Below are positions 8,093 through 17,690 of a DNA stretch of 64,000 nt, in pieces. The stretch is taken from the NCBI RefSeq assembly GCF_003987435.1, contig NZ_PIQG01000005.1:161045-225044 (forward strand). Direction: 5' to 3'. The position numbers and the translations under genes were made by a program. The first letter of the stretch is position 1; each line of letters starts with the position of its first letter. The notes under the pieces are model-generated. The model was not told the origin of the DNA. It saw nothing but the letters and a program-made list of their open reading frames with translations, and made no database searches. The stretch is from Pseudidiomarina taiwanensis. Lineage in GTDB: Bacteria > Pseudomonadota > Gammaproteobacteria > Enterobacterales > Alteromonadaceae.

Positions 8093-9276
8093 CTCCAGTG
8101 GTGATTGCCGGTGGCGGCTTAGTGGGCGCACTGACTGCTTTATTGCTGGCGCGAGTAAGGCCGGATTGGACGGTCACTGTGCTAGAGCCACGCGAGCAAG
8201 GCCCCGCACAGGATAAGCGAACCATTGCACTGGCCGCTGGCACCGTTGCGATCTTGAACAAGCTCGGGGTTTGGTCAGCGCTAGCAGAGCAAGCTTGTCG
8301 TATCCGCCATATCCACGTTAGCGATCGAGGTTATCTCGGCATGACTCGGTTGCACGCCCAGCAACAAGGAGTTGAAGCACTTGGCGAGGTCATCGCTGCG
8401 GCCGCTCTTAACCAGGAACTCTATCAAGCCTGTATTGCCCAGCCGAATATTGATTGGCGTGGTGGGTATCGCTGTCTAGAAGTAGAGCGTGGGCAAGACT
8501 TCAATGTGCTGCACTGTGACACTCCGTCGGGGGCAACGACTTTATCCTGCCGACTCGTCTTGGCAGCTGACGGGCAGCGTTCGCAGCTACGGGAGCAACT
8601 CGGGATTCGGGTGCAACAGACGGATTATCAACAGCATGGCATTATCGCGATTCTCGATTTAGCGGACGACCTAGATGGCTGGGCTTATGAACGCTTCACT
8701 GAGACCGGCCCCATCGCCTTACTCCCCATGCCGAACCGCCAGGCCTCCTTGGTTTGGACCTTAACCCCTGAACAGGCTGCTGAAGTTGAAGCACTCTCAG
8801 ATGATAGCTTTGTCCGCGCCGCCCAAGGTGCCTTTGGTTATCGCGCTGGCCGCTTCACTGGCGTGCGCTTGCGGGTTCATTATCCACTGCAGTTACAACT
8901 CGCTGAGCAGCATACTGCGCAGCGTGCGGCCTTGATTGGTAATGCGTCACACACCCTGCATCCAATTGCAGGACAAGGCTTTAACTTGGGCGTACGCGAT
9001 GCGTTGGCAATTGCTGCAGTGCTCGCCGAGGCAGATGATCCTGGGAGTTACCGTGTGTTAAGTGATTATTGGCAGGCTCGAGAAGCTGATTATCAGCGCA
9101 CTATTGGGTTGACGGATCTGCTCGTTCGAGGTTTTTCTAATCACTATTGGCCACTCAATCTATTGCGCAATATTGGGCTGTCGACGCTCGAGGCGGTAAC
9201 GCCTTTACGTGATGCATTCGCTGAGCAAACCATGGGCCTTGGAGCGCGAGCTCCGCAGTTGAAGGAGCCGCAATGA
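8068..9276 (+). CDS. ubiH: 2-octaprenyl-6-methoxyphenol hydroxylase UbiH
   Basis: FAD-dependent monooxygenase of aerobic ubiquinone synthesis, working in the membrane-associated Ubi complex. The dinucleotide fold VVIAGGGLVGALTALLLAR, the second FAD motif LAADGQRSQLR and the C-terminal GNASHTLHPIAGQGFNLGVRD define the UbiH/UbiI/UbiF family (402 residues). Order after pepP and before a second family member points to UbiH specifically. The ATG at 8068 overlaps pepP by 25 bases; a GTG at 8089 overlapping the pepP TGA is an alternative start. The stop overlaps the ubiI ATG in an ATGA arrangement. Confidence 0.92.
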   Translation: MDTEQSQVTPVVIAGGGLVGALTALLLARVRPDWTVTVLEPREQGPAQDKRTIALAAGTVAILNKLGVWSALAEQACRIRHIHVSDRGYLGMTRLHAQQQGVEALGEVIAAAALNQELYQACIAQPNIDWRGGYRCLEVERGQDFNVLHCDTPSGATTLSCRLVLAADGQRSQLREQLGIRVQQTDYQQHGIIAILDLADDLDGWAYERFTETGPIALLPMPNRQASLVWTLTPEQAAEVEALSDDSFVRAAQGAFGYRAGRFTGVRLRVHYPLQLQLAEQHTAQRAALIGNASHTLHPIAGQGFNLGVRDALAIAAVLAEADDPGSYRVLSDYWQAREADYQRTIGLTDLLVRGFSNHYWPLNLLRNIGLSTLEAVTPLRDAFAEQTMGLGARAPQLKEPQ

Positions 9277-10418
9277 AGATGAAGCATATGGTGCTTGTCG
9301 GTGCTGGAATGGTCGGCTTAAGCCTCGCCGTCGGTCTGCGTCAGCAAGGTCATCGAGTCACCTTAATAGAACGAGGTCAGCGCCCCGTTTTTGGCACTGA
9401 ACCTGAGCTACGGGTCAGTGCGATTGCGCATACTAGTCGTGATCTGCTGGTCTCACTCGATACTTGGCAAGGGTTACCAGCGCAGCGCTTAGGACCGTAT
9501 CAGGCGATGGAGGTCTGGGACTATGATAGTTTCGGTCGTATCCAGTTCAGTGCCGCCGAGGTGAATCAGGATGATTTAGGCTCGATCGTCGAGAATAAAG
9601 TTTTAGAGCAAATACTTTGGGACCGTGCGCTTGCGGCGCAAGTTGAATTTTTAACAGGGGTAAGTGTTTCCGCTGTTGAGCAGGATCAACAGCAGGTTCA
9701 GCTGCGACTTGATGACGGACGTGAGATCACGGCTGATTATCTGTTTGCAGCAGATGGCGGGAAATCTACGGTTCGTAGCTTATTACACATTCCCCAGACC
9801 TTTTGGGATTATGAACAGACCGCAATCGTGGCGACTATTGCGATCAGTCATCCTCACCAAAATACCGCTCGCCAGGTCTTTTTGCCAACCGGTCCGGTCG
9901 CCTGGCTGCCTTTAGCTGATCCCAACCAGGTTTCGCTGGTGTGGTCTGCCGATACGGCCCGGGCGCAGCAGTTGCTTGCGCTGTCGGCTGAAGATTTTGT
10001 CCGAGAATTACAAGTGGTAAGTGACCAATGCCTGGGTGATTTAAGCTTACATTCGGAGCGGCTTAGCTTTCCGCTGCGGATGCAATATGCACAAACTTGG
10101 CTGGTGCAGCGCGCGCTCATTCTTGGCGATGCGGCTCATACCATCCATCCGCTCGCAGGGCAGGGCGCAAATCTTGGTTTAGCCGATGTGAAAAGCTTAC
10201 TCAAAGTGACAGCAACTGAGTTTAGCCAGCGCGACTTAAGAGATTGGGAGCGTGAACGGAAGGCAGCTGCGGTCACAATGATCGGCACGATGGAGGCGTT
10301 CAAGCGTGGTTTCGGCACCCCCAACCCAGCTCTTAAATTTGCGCGTGGACTGGGATTGCGCGTTGCTGATAAGTTTGCCCCATTAAAGCAAACTTTAATT
10401 AAATCCGCTCTCGGATAA
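9273..10418 (+). CDS. ubiI: UbiI/VisC-type FAD-dependent ubiquinone hydroxylase
   Basis: Second FAD monooxygenase in tandem, 381 residues, with VLVGAGMVGLSLAVGLR, LFAADGGKSTVRSLL and GDAAHTIHPLAGQGANLGL. In this position the enterobacterial gene is ubiI (visC), which introduces the C5 hydroxyl of ubiquinone; UbiF-like activity cannot be excluded from sequence alone. A GGAG Shine-Dalgarno lies inside the end of ubiH and the start ATG shares its last two bases with the ubiH TGA. The 3' end overlaps the stop region of the convergent LysR gene by 20 bases. Confidence 0.88.
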   Translation: MKMKHMVLVGAGMVGLSLAVGLRQQGHRVTLIERGQRPVFGTEPELRVSAIAHTSRDLLVSLDTWQGLPAQRLGPYQAMEVWDYDSFGRIQFSAAEVNQDDLGSIVENKVLEQILWDRALAAQVEFLTGVSVSAVEQDQQQVQLRLDDGREITADYLFAADGGKSTVRSLLHIPQTFWDYEQTAIVATIAISHPHQNTARQVFLPTGPVAWLPLADPNQVSLVWSADTARAQQLLALSAEDFVRELQVVSDQCLGDLSLHSERLSFPLRMQYAQTWLVQRALILGDAAHTIHPLAGQGANLGLADVKSLLKVTATEFSQRDLRDWERERKAAAVTMIGTMEAFKRGFGTPNPALKFARGLGLRVADKFAPLKQTLIKSALG

Positions 10419-11247
10419 ACTGGGCGAGTTGCCGCGCCGCAATATTTTTGGGGTCAACAATTTGCATCACGACATTGACCTCACCAAGCGCGGGTAATTG
10501 GGGCTGGGTTAACTTTTGTAAATTTAACGGCACCGTGCTTTGTGCAAGTACCGTGTATCCCAGTCCACTCTCAATCGCTGCGGTTAGTCCGGAAAAATCT
10601 GCATTGGTATAACTTATCTGTGCTTCAAGCTGCTGTTCACGCAGGCGTGTCAGGGCTCGCCGTCGATAAATGCATCCTTCCGGTGCTAACACGAGCTTTA
10701 GTGGTTGGTAGTCAAATACTTGGTCCTGTTGACCGACCCAAACCAGTGGTTCTTGCTTTAAAATTTGGAACGGTGATTTGCTCGAGGCCTTTTGGCCCGG
10801 CTCGGTCAATGCGATGATGAGATCATAATCAGCCGTATCGCTGCGCAGCAGAGCCTTACTTAGGGCAGAAGTGACGGCTAACGTGATACTAGGATAGGAT
10901 TGAGCAAATTGCCCAACCACTTGCGGCAGTAGTTTACTGGCGAACTCACTGGGGATGCCAAGCCGAATCCGACCACTTATTCTTGGTTCAGTAAAGCGCG
11001 CAATAAGTTGATCGTTTAGACTTAACAGTTGCCGCGCAGTCTCAAGCAGCTCTGCTCCAGCGGAAGTCAGCTGAATCCGCCCACTGACCCGGTGCATGAG
11101 AGTACTTCCAAGTTGTTCTTCAAGCCGCTGGACCTGCAATGAAATCGCCGGTTGTGAGCGTCCGAGTTGGCGCCCTGCTGCGGTGTAGGATTGCAGTTCG
11201 TAAACGCTCACGAAAGCACGTAAAGCATCAAGAGAAAGGTGTTGCAT
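10399..11247 (-). CDS. LysR-family transcriptional regulator
   Basis: About 282 residues: N-terminal winged helix-turn-helix (LSLDALRAFVSVYELQSYTA, then GRQLGRSQPAISLQVQRLE) and a periplasmic-binding-like effector domain. The DNA-binding domain is closer in feel to the LrhA/PecT branch than to ArgP; this is only an impression. The effector is unknown. It lies between ubiI (convergent) and gcvT (divergent), so the 150-base region upstream of gcvT could carry its binding site; glycine-cleavage control is possible but not shown. In E. coli gcv genes are controlled by GcvA, also LysR-type. Start taken at the ATG at 11247; a GTG 6 bases earlier is also in frame. Confidence 0.85.
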   Translation of the reverse strand: MQHLSLDALRAFVSVYELQSYTAAGRQLGRSQPAISLQVQRLEEQLGSTLMHRVSGRIQLTSAGAELLETARQLLSLNDQLIARFTEPRISGRIRLGIPSEFASKLLPQVVGQFAQSYPSITLAVTSALSKALLRSDTADYDLIIALTEPGQKASSKSPFQILKQEPLVWVGQQDQVFDYQPLKLVLAPEGCIYRRRALTRLREQQLEAQISYTNADFSGLTAAIESGLGYTVLAQSTVPLNLQKLTQPQLPALGEVNVVMQIVDPKNIAARQLAQFIRERI

Positions 11248-11326
11248 AAGCACTCACTAAATAAGCAAAAACAATAGTAACGGTATCATTATTAGTTTTG
11301 TAAATATACTTATTGCGATTATTCAT

Positions 11327-11355
11327 TTGTTCAAATGGTCTGAGAGTTCTATAAT
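11327..11355 (+). promoter_or_regulatory. Probable sigma-70 promoter of gcvT
   Basis: TTGTTC (11327-11332) and a perfect TATAAT (11350-11355) are separated by 17 bases, with gcvT starting about 44 bases after the -10. The region between the LysR gene and gcvT contains no glycine-riboswitch-like double aptamer that I can recognise. Confidence 0.6.
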
Positions 11356-11398
11356 CGGCGCTCAGAATTTCGTCAAAACGACAAAGGATATTTAGCCC

Positions 11399-12475
11399 AT
11401 GGCAAACCGCACTCCATTGTACGAAGCGCACCTTAAAGCGAACGCGAAAATGGTCGACTTCCACGGTTGGGATATGCCGCTGCATTACGGCTCGCAATTA
11501 GAAGAGCACCATGCTGTCCGCAACGACTCAGGTATTTTTGACGTGTCCCACATGACCATCGTTGATGTCGCTGGAGCTCAGGCGCAGGCTTTCTTGCGTT
11601 ATTTGCTTGCGAACGACGTTGCTAAGCTAAGTATTCCGGGCAAAGCGCAATACAGCAGCATGCTCAACGAGCAGGGCGGCGTGATTGATGACTTGATCGT
11701 GTATTTCTTTTCAACTGAATCGTATCGATTAGTTGTGAACTCTGCGACGCGCGAGCAAGACCTCGCATGGATTGAGAAAGTTGCTGCCAAATTTGATGTA
11801 ACTGTCACTGAGCGCGCAGATTTCGCCATGGTTGCTTTGCAAGGCCCACAAGCTGAAGCTAAGTTGAAATTGGTGTTGCAAGAGCAAGGTGCAGCGATTG
11901 ATGGCATGAAACCATTTATGTCACAACAGGTCGGCGAGTACTTTATTGCGACCACGGGTTACACCGGTGAAAAAGGCTACGAAATTGTGGTCCCAGCAGA
12001 GCACATTACTCAGCTTTGGGATGATTTGCTTAATGTTGGCGTGCAACCGTGTGGTCTGGGCGCGCGTGATACCTTGCGACTCGAAGCCGGCATGAACTTG
12101 TATGGCCAAGATATGGACGAAACCATCAGTCCATTAGAGGCCAATATGGGTTGGAGCGTTGCCTTTGAGCCGAGCGACCGTGACTTTATCGGGCGCGCCG
12201 CATTAGAGCAGCAAAAAGCCGCTGGCCACATGAAATTAGTTGGCTTAGTCATGCAAGACAAGGGCGTCTTACGCCATGGTCAACGGGTACTGGTTGACGG
12301 TGGTGAAGGCATCATTACTTCAGGAACCTTCTCGCCTACGCTTGGCTTCTCGGTAGCGATGGCTCGTGTGCCTGCCACAGTGGGTGAAACCGCAGAGGTG
12401 GAAATGCGCAAAAAATTGGTTAAAGTGAGCGTGGTGAAACCATGCTTTGTGCGGAACGGTAAATCTGTTCTGTAA
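11399..12475 (+). CDS. gcvT: Glycine cleavage system aminomethyltransferase (T protein)
   Basis: Transfers the methylene group from the lipoyl arm of GcvH to tetrahydrofolate and releases ammonia. 358 residues, near the 364 of E. coli. Family features are [14 protein letters not shown] near the start, FDVSHM, the folate-contacting [12 protein letters not shown] and the [19 protein letters not shown] segment. AAAGGA serves as Shine-Dalgarno. gcvH follows after 41 bases and gcvP further on, so the three proteins for glycine breakdown (with shared Lpd elsewhere) are made together. Confidence 0.97.
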   Translation: MANRTPLYEAHLKANAKMVDFHGWDMPLHYGSQLEEHHAVRNDSGIFDVSHMTIVDVAGAQAQAFLRYLLANDVAKLSIPGKAQYSSMLNEQGGVIDDLIVYFFSTESYRLVVNSATREQDLAWIEKVAAKFDVTVTERADFAMVALQGPQAEAKLKLVLQEQGAAIDGMKPFMSQQVGEYFIATTGYTGEKGYEIVVPAEHITQLWDDLLNVGVQPCGLGARDTLRLEAGMNLYGQDMDETISPLEANMGWSVAFEPSDRDFIGRAALEQQKAAGHMKLVGLVMQDKGVLRHGQRVLVDGGEGIITSGTFSPTLGFSVAMARVPATVGETAEVEMRKKLVKVSVVKPCFVRNGKSVL

Positions 12476-12516
12476 CGACCACGACGACAATTATTACAGT
12501 TTGAAGGAAGACAACC

Positions 12517-12906
12517 ATGAGCACGATTCCAAAGGAATTAAAATACGCGACGACTCACGAATGGGTTCGTAACGAAGGTGATGGTATTTTCACCGTAGGT
12601 ATTACGGAGCACGCCCAAGATTTGCTTGGCGATATGGTGTTCGTTGAGTTACCTGAAGTGGGTGATACTGCCGCTGCGGGTGATGATGTCGCCGTGGCCG
12701 AATCAGTTAAGGCTGCATCAGATATTTATGCGCCAATTGCTGGCGAAATTATCGAAGTGAACGAAGCACTCGAAGATGCTCCTGAAACGGTCAACAGTGA
12801 TCCTTATGGGGATGGTTGGTTGTTCAAGATTAAGGCTGACGACGCATCTGAAGTCGACAGTCTGCTCGACGCTGACGGTTATCAAGCCGTCATCGACGAA
12901 GAATAA
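12517..12906 (+). CDS. gcvH: Glycine cleavage system H protein
   Basis: Lipoylated carrier that shuttles the aminomethyl group between GcvP, GcvT and Lpd. 129 residues, exact family length. The lipoylation lysine is K65 in [13 protein letters not shown]; the THEWV and [12 protein letters not shown] signatures are intact. A GAAGGA Shine-Dalgarno precedes the ATG. A hairpin lies directly downstream, before gcvP, which may lower gcvP transcription relative to gcvTH. Confidence 0.98.
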   Translation: MSTIPKELKYATTHEWVRNEGDGIFTVGITEHAQDLLGDMVFVELPEVGDTAAAGDDVAVAESVKAASDIYAPIAGEIIEVNEALEDAPETVNSDPYGDGWLFKIKADDASEVDSLLDADGYQAVIDEE

Positions 12907-12924
12907 GATTAGGTCAAGGATGAC

Positions 12925-12953
12925 AAAGCCCCGGTCACTATTGCCGGGGTTTT
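12925..12953 (+). terminator. Hairpin with T-run between gcvH and gcvP
   Basis: AAAGCCCCGG and CCGGGGTTTT form a 9-10 bp stem (core CCCCGG/CCGGGG) around a 9-base loop, followed by TTTTG. It looks like a weak intrinsic terminator or attenuator inside the gcv operon, 15 bases or so after the gcvH stop and about 50 bases before gcvP. No separate gcvP promoter is obvious. Confidence 0.65.
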
Positions 12954-13014
12954 GTCGTTACTGATCAGCAGGTTTCACCCTTAAATTTAGCCCGTAACGA
13001 GGGATATGACGTAC

Positions 13015-15897
13015 ATGACCACGACTTTGCAGCAATTAGAAAATCATGGTGAGTTCATTGGCCGCCACATTGGTCCGAGCGCTGATGAAATCCAAGGAAT
13101 GCTTGATGAACTTGGTGAGAGCTCACTTGAAGCTTTGATCAAAGATACTGTGCCAGGTAAGGTTTTACGCGAACCATTCTTGGAGGTAGGTGAGCCATTA
13201 AATGAGCGCGAAGCGCTGGCCAAACTCAAGGCGATTGCAAAAAAGAATAAGGTCCTAACCTCGTTCATCGGGATGGGCTACTACGACACGCTAGTGCCTA
13301 ACGTTATTCTACGTAATGTGCTCGAGAATCCAGGTTGGTATACCGCCTATACCCCGTATCAACCAGAGATTGCCCAAGGTCGTTTAGAAGCGATTTTGAA
13401 CTTCCAGCAGATGACGATTGATTTGACCGGACTTGAGCTTGCAAGTGCCTCGCTACTTGACGAAGCAACTGCAGCTGCTGAGGCGATGGCGATGGCGAAA
13501 CGCGTCAGCAAGAGCAAATCAAATACCTTCTTTGTGGCGGATAATGTCTATCCACAAACCATTGACGTGTTAAAAACTCGCGCCGAGTGGTTTGGTTTCG
13601 ATGTTATCGTCGCACCTGTGGCCGAAGCGGATCAGCACGATGTGTTTGGCGCATTATTGCAATACCCAGATCGTAACGGTGAACTCCACAACCTCGAGCA
13701 AGTGATTGCTGAGATTCAAGCGAAAAAAGGGGTGGTCGCGGTCGCCGCCGATATCATGAGCTTAGTGCTATTGAAATCGCCAGGCGAAATGGGAGCCGAT
13801 ATTGTGCTCGGTTCAGCCCAGCGCTTTGGTGTCCCAATGGGCTACGGTGGTCCACACGCGGCATTCTTTGCCACCCGTGATAAATACAAGCGTTCACTGC
13901 CAGGCCGGATTATTGGTGTATCAAAAGACAGCCGCGGGAACCTTGCGTTGCGGATGGCAATGCAAACTCGTGAGCAGCACATTCGCCGTGAGAAGGCCAA
14001 CTCGAACATTTGTACCGCGCAAGTATTACTTGCCAATATGGCTTCATTTTATGCGGTATATCATGGCCCGCAGGGGCTGCGAACCATTGCGTCGCGCATT
14101 CATCGGTTGACCGACATTGTCGCGCTTGGCCTGCAAGAGCATGGTGTCAAGATTGTCAATAACCACTGGTTTGATACCTTAACCTTCAACTATGACGGCA
14201 ATGCCCAAGAGCTGGTTGAACGTGCGGTTGCAGCAGGCATTAACCTGCGGGTTGATGGTGACGGGCAATTTGGTGTCAGCCTTGATGAAGCAAAAACACG
14301 TGCTGATGTCGAAGTATTATTTGAGGTCCTATTCGGGAAAGACCATGGACTTGAAATTGACGTGCTTGATTCACGTGTGGCATCGGGTGATGTGCAATCG
14401 ATTCCAGCGAACTTACAACGTGAAAGCGCGATTCTCGAGCATCCGGTCTTTAACAGCTATCACTCAGAGACTGAGTTGTTACGCTATATCAAGCAGCTCG
14501 AGAATAAAGATTTATCACTGAATCACAGCATGATTTCGTTGGGCTCATGCACCATGAAGTTGAATGCGACCGCAGAAATGATTCCGGTGACTTGGCCTGA
14601 ATTTGGTCAGTTGCATCCATTCTGCCCAGAAGACCAAGCGGCTGGTTATGCTGAAATGATTCACACCTTGGCTGACTGGCTCATCAATATTACTGGCTAT
14701 GACGCCATGTCGATGCAACCAAACTCAGGTGCACAAGGTGAATATGCCGGCTTACTCGCAATTCAAAAGTATCATCAGAGTCGTGGTGACGCGCACCGCA
14801 ACATCTGTTTGATCCCAAGTTCAGCGCACGGTACCAACCCAGCGTCTGCGCAAATGATGGGTTTGAAGGTTGTGGTCGTTAACTGTGACAAGAATGGTAA
14901 CGTTGACCTTGACGACCTGCGTGCAAAAGCAGCAGAAGCAGGTGACAACCTGTCCTCAATCATGGTCACTTATCCATCGACCCACGGTGTATACGAAGAA
15001 GGGATTCGTGACATTTGCGATATCGTGCATAGCTTCGGTGGCCAAGTTTACCTCGACGGCGCTAACATGAATGCCCAAGTTGGGGTGACCTCACCAGGTT
15101 ACGTCGGCGCTGACGTATCTCACTTGAACTTGCATAAAACCTTCTGTATTCCACACGGCGGTGGCGGCCCAGGTATGGGACCCATCGGGGTGAAGAAGCA
15201 CCTCGCTCCGTTCTTACCAAACCATTCAGTGGTGCCAATTCACGGCACTGGTTTGGACAACGGTGCGGTATCGGCTGCGCCGTACGGAAGTGCCAGTATT
15301 CTTCCTATCTCATGGATGTATATCGCCATGATGGGTGGCCGTGGCTTGCGCAAAGCGACAGAAGTTGCGATTTTGAGCGCAAACTACATCGCCAAGAAAC
15401 TTAAAGGTCATTACCCGATTCTGTACAAGGGCCGTAACGATCGTGTTGCACACGAATGTATTATCGATTTACGTCCGATCAAAGAAGCATGCGGTGTGAC
15501 CGAGTTAGATATCGCGAAACGTCTACAGGATTATGGTTTCCATAGCCCAACCATGAGCTTCCCAGTAGCGGGAACCTTAATGGTTGAGCCAACCGAATCT
15601 GAATCAAAAGCTGAGCTTGATCGTTTTATCGAAGCCATGATCAGTATTCGTGAAGAAGCCAAGCGAGTTGAAGCAGGGGAATGGCCTGCGGATAACAATC
15701 CACTCCATAATGCGCCACACACCTTGGCCGATATTGTCGATGCCAACTGGGATCGTCCATACTCGCGCGAGCTGGCTGCCTATCCAGTCAATGCGGTACG
15801 GGTGAACAAGTTCTGGCCATCCGTCAATCGTATCGATGATGTGTATGGTGACCGTAACTTGGTGTGTAGTTGCCCAAGTATTGATGAATACCGTTAA
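13015..15897 (+). CDS. gcvP: Glycine dehydrogenase (decarboxylating), P protein
   Basis: PLP enzyme that decarboxylates glycine and loads the remaining methylamine on GcvH. About 960 residues, the single-chain form in which the two ancestral halves are fused. The PLP lysine is in [14 protein letters not shown] in the second half, next to the glycine-rich loop; [11 protein letters not shown] and [12 protein letters not shown] are also typical. Two ATGs compete for the start: 13006, only 2 bases after the GAGGG Shine-Dalgarno, and 13015, 11 bases after it. I prefer 13015, which gives the usual [13 protein letters not shown] N-terminus, without certainty. Confidence 0.97.
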   Translation: MTTTLQQLENHGEFIGRHIGPSADEIQGMLDELGESSLEALIKDTVPGKVLREPFLEVGEPLNEREALAKLKAIAKKNKVLTSFIGMGYYDTLVPNVILRNVLENPGWYTAYTPYQPEIAQGRLEAILNFQQMTIDLTGLELASASLLDEATAAAEAMAMAKRVSKSKSNTFFVADNVYPQTIDVLKTRAEWFGFDVIVAPVAEADQHDVFGALLQYPDRNGELHNLEQVIAEIQAKKGVVAVAADIMSLVLLKSPGEMGADIVLGSAQRFGVPMGYGGPHAAFFATRDKYKRSLPGRIIGVSKDSRGNLALRMAMQTREQHIRREKANSNICTAQVLLANMASFYAVYHGPQGLRTIASRIHRLTDIVALGLQEHGVKIVNNHWFDTLTFNYDGNAQELVERAVAAGINLRVDGDGQFGVSLDEAKTRADVEVLFEVLFGKDHGLEIDVLDSRVASGDVQSIPANLQRESAILEHPVFNSYHSETELLRYIKQLENKDLSLNHSMISLGSCTMKLNATAEMIPVTWPEFGQLHPFCPEDQAAGYAEMIHTLADWLINITGYDAMSMQPNSGAQGEYAGLLAIQKYHQSRGDAHRNICLIPSSAHGTNPASAQMMGLKVVVVNCDKNGNVDLDDLRAKAAEAGDNLSSIMVTYPSTHGVYEEGIRDICDIVHSFGGQVYLDGANMNAQVGVTSPGYVGADVSHLNLHKTFCIPHGGGGPGMGPIGVKKHLAPFLPNHSVVPIHGTGLDNGAVSAAPYGSASILPISWMYIAMMGGRGLRKATEVAILSANYIAKKLKGHYPILYKGRNDRVAHECIIDLRPIKEACGVTELDIAKRLQDYGFHSPTMSFPVAGTLMVEPTESESKAELDRFIEAMISIREEAKRVEAGEWPADNNPLHNAPHTLADIVDANWDRPYSRELAAYPVNAVRVNKFWPSVNRIDDVYGDRNLVCSCPSIDEYR

Positions 15898-15919
15898 GGT
15901 GTCATTTCGTTATTGCCGA

Positions 15920-15947
15920 AAAAGCCCTCCTCGTGAGGGCTTTTTAT
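15920..15947 (+). terminator. Intrinsic terminator after gcvP
   Basis: AAAAGCCCTC and GAGGGCTTTTT form a stem around CTCGT, followed by more T residues, 22 bases after the gcvP stop. The A-run on the left means it could also work on the opposite strand. Confidence 0.85.
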
Positions 15948-16004
15948 ATTATGATGGGGAAATAATTCAGCTCGTTGAAGAGTTCCAGCAACAAGGCACA
16001 GCAG

Positions 16005-16082
16005 ATGACCCAAGCAAATCGAGAGAACGAATGGCAGGCAATGTTACGACGCTTACCCGCGGAGCGTGACCATGAGCGTTAA
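16005..16082 (+). CDS. Possible 25-residue leader ORF overlapping the next gene
   Basis: An ATG preceded by AAGG at 8 bases opens a 25-codon frame, beginning MTQANRENEW and ending PAERDHER, whose TAA lies 8 bases inside the following membrane-protein gene. It could couple translation to that gene or could be chance. I do not recognise the peptide. No stretch of codon bias can be judged at this length. Confidence 0.25.
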   Translation: MTQANRENEWQAMLRRLPAERDHER

Positions 16083-16632
16083 TTCTGGTTCTAGCCTCGA
16101 GCAGCAGCGTCAAGAATTTGCCCAGCGACGCCTAATTGCGACGCCGCTTGCTGGTTTAATTGCTTGGTCGGTGGTGGCAGTCTGTTCTTTATTTATGGAT
16201 AGCTATGCGATTTCAATGACTCTGTTTATCGCGACCGGATCGATTGTTTATTTGGCTCTGCCGATTTCCAAATTAACCGGTGAGGATTTCCTCAACAAGC
16301 AACGCCCCAAAAACACCTTCGACACTTTGTTTTACTACACCATTGGGATGTCGGTTTTAGTGTATGCGATTGCCATTCCTTTTTTCCTAATTGATTACAC
16401 TTCGCTACCTCTCTCAGTGGGGATCTTAACTGGGTTAATGTGGCTGCCAATCTCTTGGATCATTCAGCACTGGATAGGCTTCGTCCATGCCATACTTCGA
16501 ACTTTAGTGGTTGTTAGCGTGTGGTACTTATTTCCCGAGCACCGATTTTTTGCAGTCTCAGTTGCGATCGTTACGCTATACATTGGCGCGATCATTGTAT
16601 TAGAGCGCCGTTGGCGTGCACTACAAAACTAA
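16072..16632 (+). CDS. Predicted multi-pass membrane protein (DUF7010-like)
   Basis: 186 residues, mostly hydrophobic, with about five to six membrane segments (roughly residues 25-45, 47-68, 85-108, 112-135, 140-156, 160-178) and a soluble N-terminus. The WIIQHWIGFVHAILRTLVVV region recalls the small membrane proteins of DUF7010, but I hold that assignment loosely. Function unknown. GGAG lies 7 bases before the ATG at 16072. A DedA-type gene follows after 25 bases. Nothing in its base composition separates it from its neighbours. Confidence 0.75.
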   Translation: MSVNSGSSLEQQRQEFAQRRLIATPLAGLIAWSVVAVCSLFMDSYAISMTLFIATGSIVYLALPISKLTGEDFLNKQRPKNTFDTLFYYTIGMSVLVYAIAIPFFLIDYTSLPLSVGILTGLMWLPISWIIQHWIGFVHAILRTLVVVSVWYLFPEHRFFAVSVAIVTLYIGAIIVLERRWRALQN

Positions 16633-16657
16633 TCAGACAAGAGTTTTTTAAGGTCTC

Positions 16658-17089
16658 ATGGAAACCTTTATTGAGTTTGGCTACCTTGGCTTGTTCATCG
16701 CCGCTTTTCTCGCTGCAACCATATTGCCATTAAGCTCTGAAATTGTGTTAACAACACTTCTACTCAATGATCTTTCCCCAAATCTGTTAGTGACTGTGGC
16801 CACTGTGGGTAATGTTCTTGGTTCGCTTACAAACTATGCACTGGGGTACTGGGCTAGTTTTGAATTGGTGAAGAAATGGCTAAAATTATCAGAACAAGAG
16901 TATCAAAAAGCGGAGCAGCGTTTTACTAAGTATGGCCTGCTATCACTGTGTTTTGCTTGGGTGCCGGTCATTGGTGACCCACTCACGGTCATTGCCGGAG
17001 TGCTGAGGATTAAACTTATTTGGTTTTTACTGCTGGTTAGCCTTGGCAAGTTCCTCCGTTATCTGGTCATCGCTGAACTCATGCTGTAA
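16658..17089 (+). CDS. YqaA-like DedA/VTT-family membrane protein
   Basis: 143 residues of the short YqaA branch of the DedA (VTT, SNARE-associated) superfamily. The N-terminal re-entrant hydrophobic segment with LPLSSEIVLTTLL, followed by GNVLGSLTNYALGYW, and the later FAWVPVIGDPLTVIAG motif are characteristic. DedA proteins help recycle lipid carriers or maintain membrane potential; the exact role of YqaA is not known. An AAGG Shine-Dalgarno precedes the ATG. Confidence 0.85.
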   Translation: METFIEFGYLGLFIAAFLAATILPLSSEIVLTTLLLNDLSPNLLVTVATVGNVLGSLTNYALGYWASFELVKKWLKLSEQEYQKAEQRFTKYGLLSLCFAWVPVIGDPLTVIAGVLRIKLIWFLLLVSLGKFLRYLVIAELML

Positions 17090-17168
17090 CTTTTGTAGAA
17101 GTTCGCAGTTCTGCGTTAGATCAACTACCTTACTTATAACCGTCAAACGAACAAAGGTGGTCAACGAC

Positions 17169-17468
17169 ATGCAAAATTGGATTAAGTTGAGTCTCGTTAG
17201 TGCAGTTCTTGTGACGACTTTTTCGAGTCATGCTGCACTCCCGCCTGATCGCCAAAACATGCGTGATTTAAATGTCATGATCTCGTTTATTAACGCAAAT
17301 GAACGCGTTGCTATGAGCCTTGAAACGATAGATTTCAGCAATTACACCATTCACTTTGGAGGGGGTTGCCAGGCTATTTTTGAGCGCAAAGAGGTACATC
17401 GCTCAGCAGGCTGGGTAGGACCTGCAGCGCCGCTCGAGTTTGCCCGATCAACGTGCAAACTCGATTGA
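17169..17468 (+). CDS. Small exported protein of unknown function
   Basis: 99 residues with a clear signal peptide (MQNWIK, hydrophobic stretch to about residue 20, cleavage near SHA-ALPP). The mature part is about 77 residues and has two cysteines (in GGGCQAIF and STCKLD), which could form a disulfide in the periplasm. Not recognised as any family. The ATG at 17169 is chosen over upstream in-frame starts because AAAGGTGG is well placed before it and it produces the signal peptide. It follows the YqaA-like gene by about 80 bases. Confidence 0.75.
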   Translation: MQNWIKLSLVSAVLVTTFSSHAALPPDRQNMRDLNVMISFINANERVAMSLETIDFSNYTIHFGGGCQAIFERKEVHRSAGWVGPAAPLEFARSTCKLD

Positions 17469-17523
17469 TACTTCTAAAACAAAACCAAAGTCTTACGCAA
17501 AAAAACAGATGCAGTATGCATAT

Positions 17524-17532
17524 TGCTATAAT
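17524..17532 (+). promoter_or_regulatory. Extended -10 promoter upstream of the TonB-dependent receptor
   Basis: TGCTATAAT matches an extended -10 element (TGn plus a perfect TATAAT). No clear -35 lies upstream. It would give a leader of about 150 bases before the receptor ATG at 17691. The rest of the 222-base gap shows no Fur box or other operator I can name. Confidence 0.5.
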
Positions 17533-17690
17533 AGTGTGCAAAAGCACAATAAGGCGCTTTCAAATTAGCTAACTCTGTGTTAAATCGTTAAGAGTCAAAT
17601 CCACAACATAATAACTCTGATAAGTGCGATTTTGATCCTTTAGTCGAGCACTGTGCTCAGACATGTCGTTCAACCCTTGGGAGAATAACA

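Noticed and set aside
11254..11398. Glycine riboswitch before gcvT
   Set aside because: The 145-base gap lacks the conserved glycine aptamer cores and is too short for a tandem riboswitch; only a sigma-70 promoter is visible.
15836..16069. A 77-codon open frame between gcvP and the next membrane-protein gene
   Set aside because: It overlaps the gcvP end out of frame and runs through the gcvP terminator; no Shine-Dalgarno or recognisable product.
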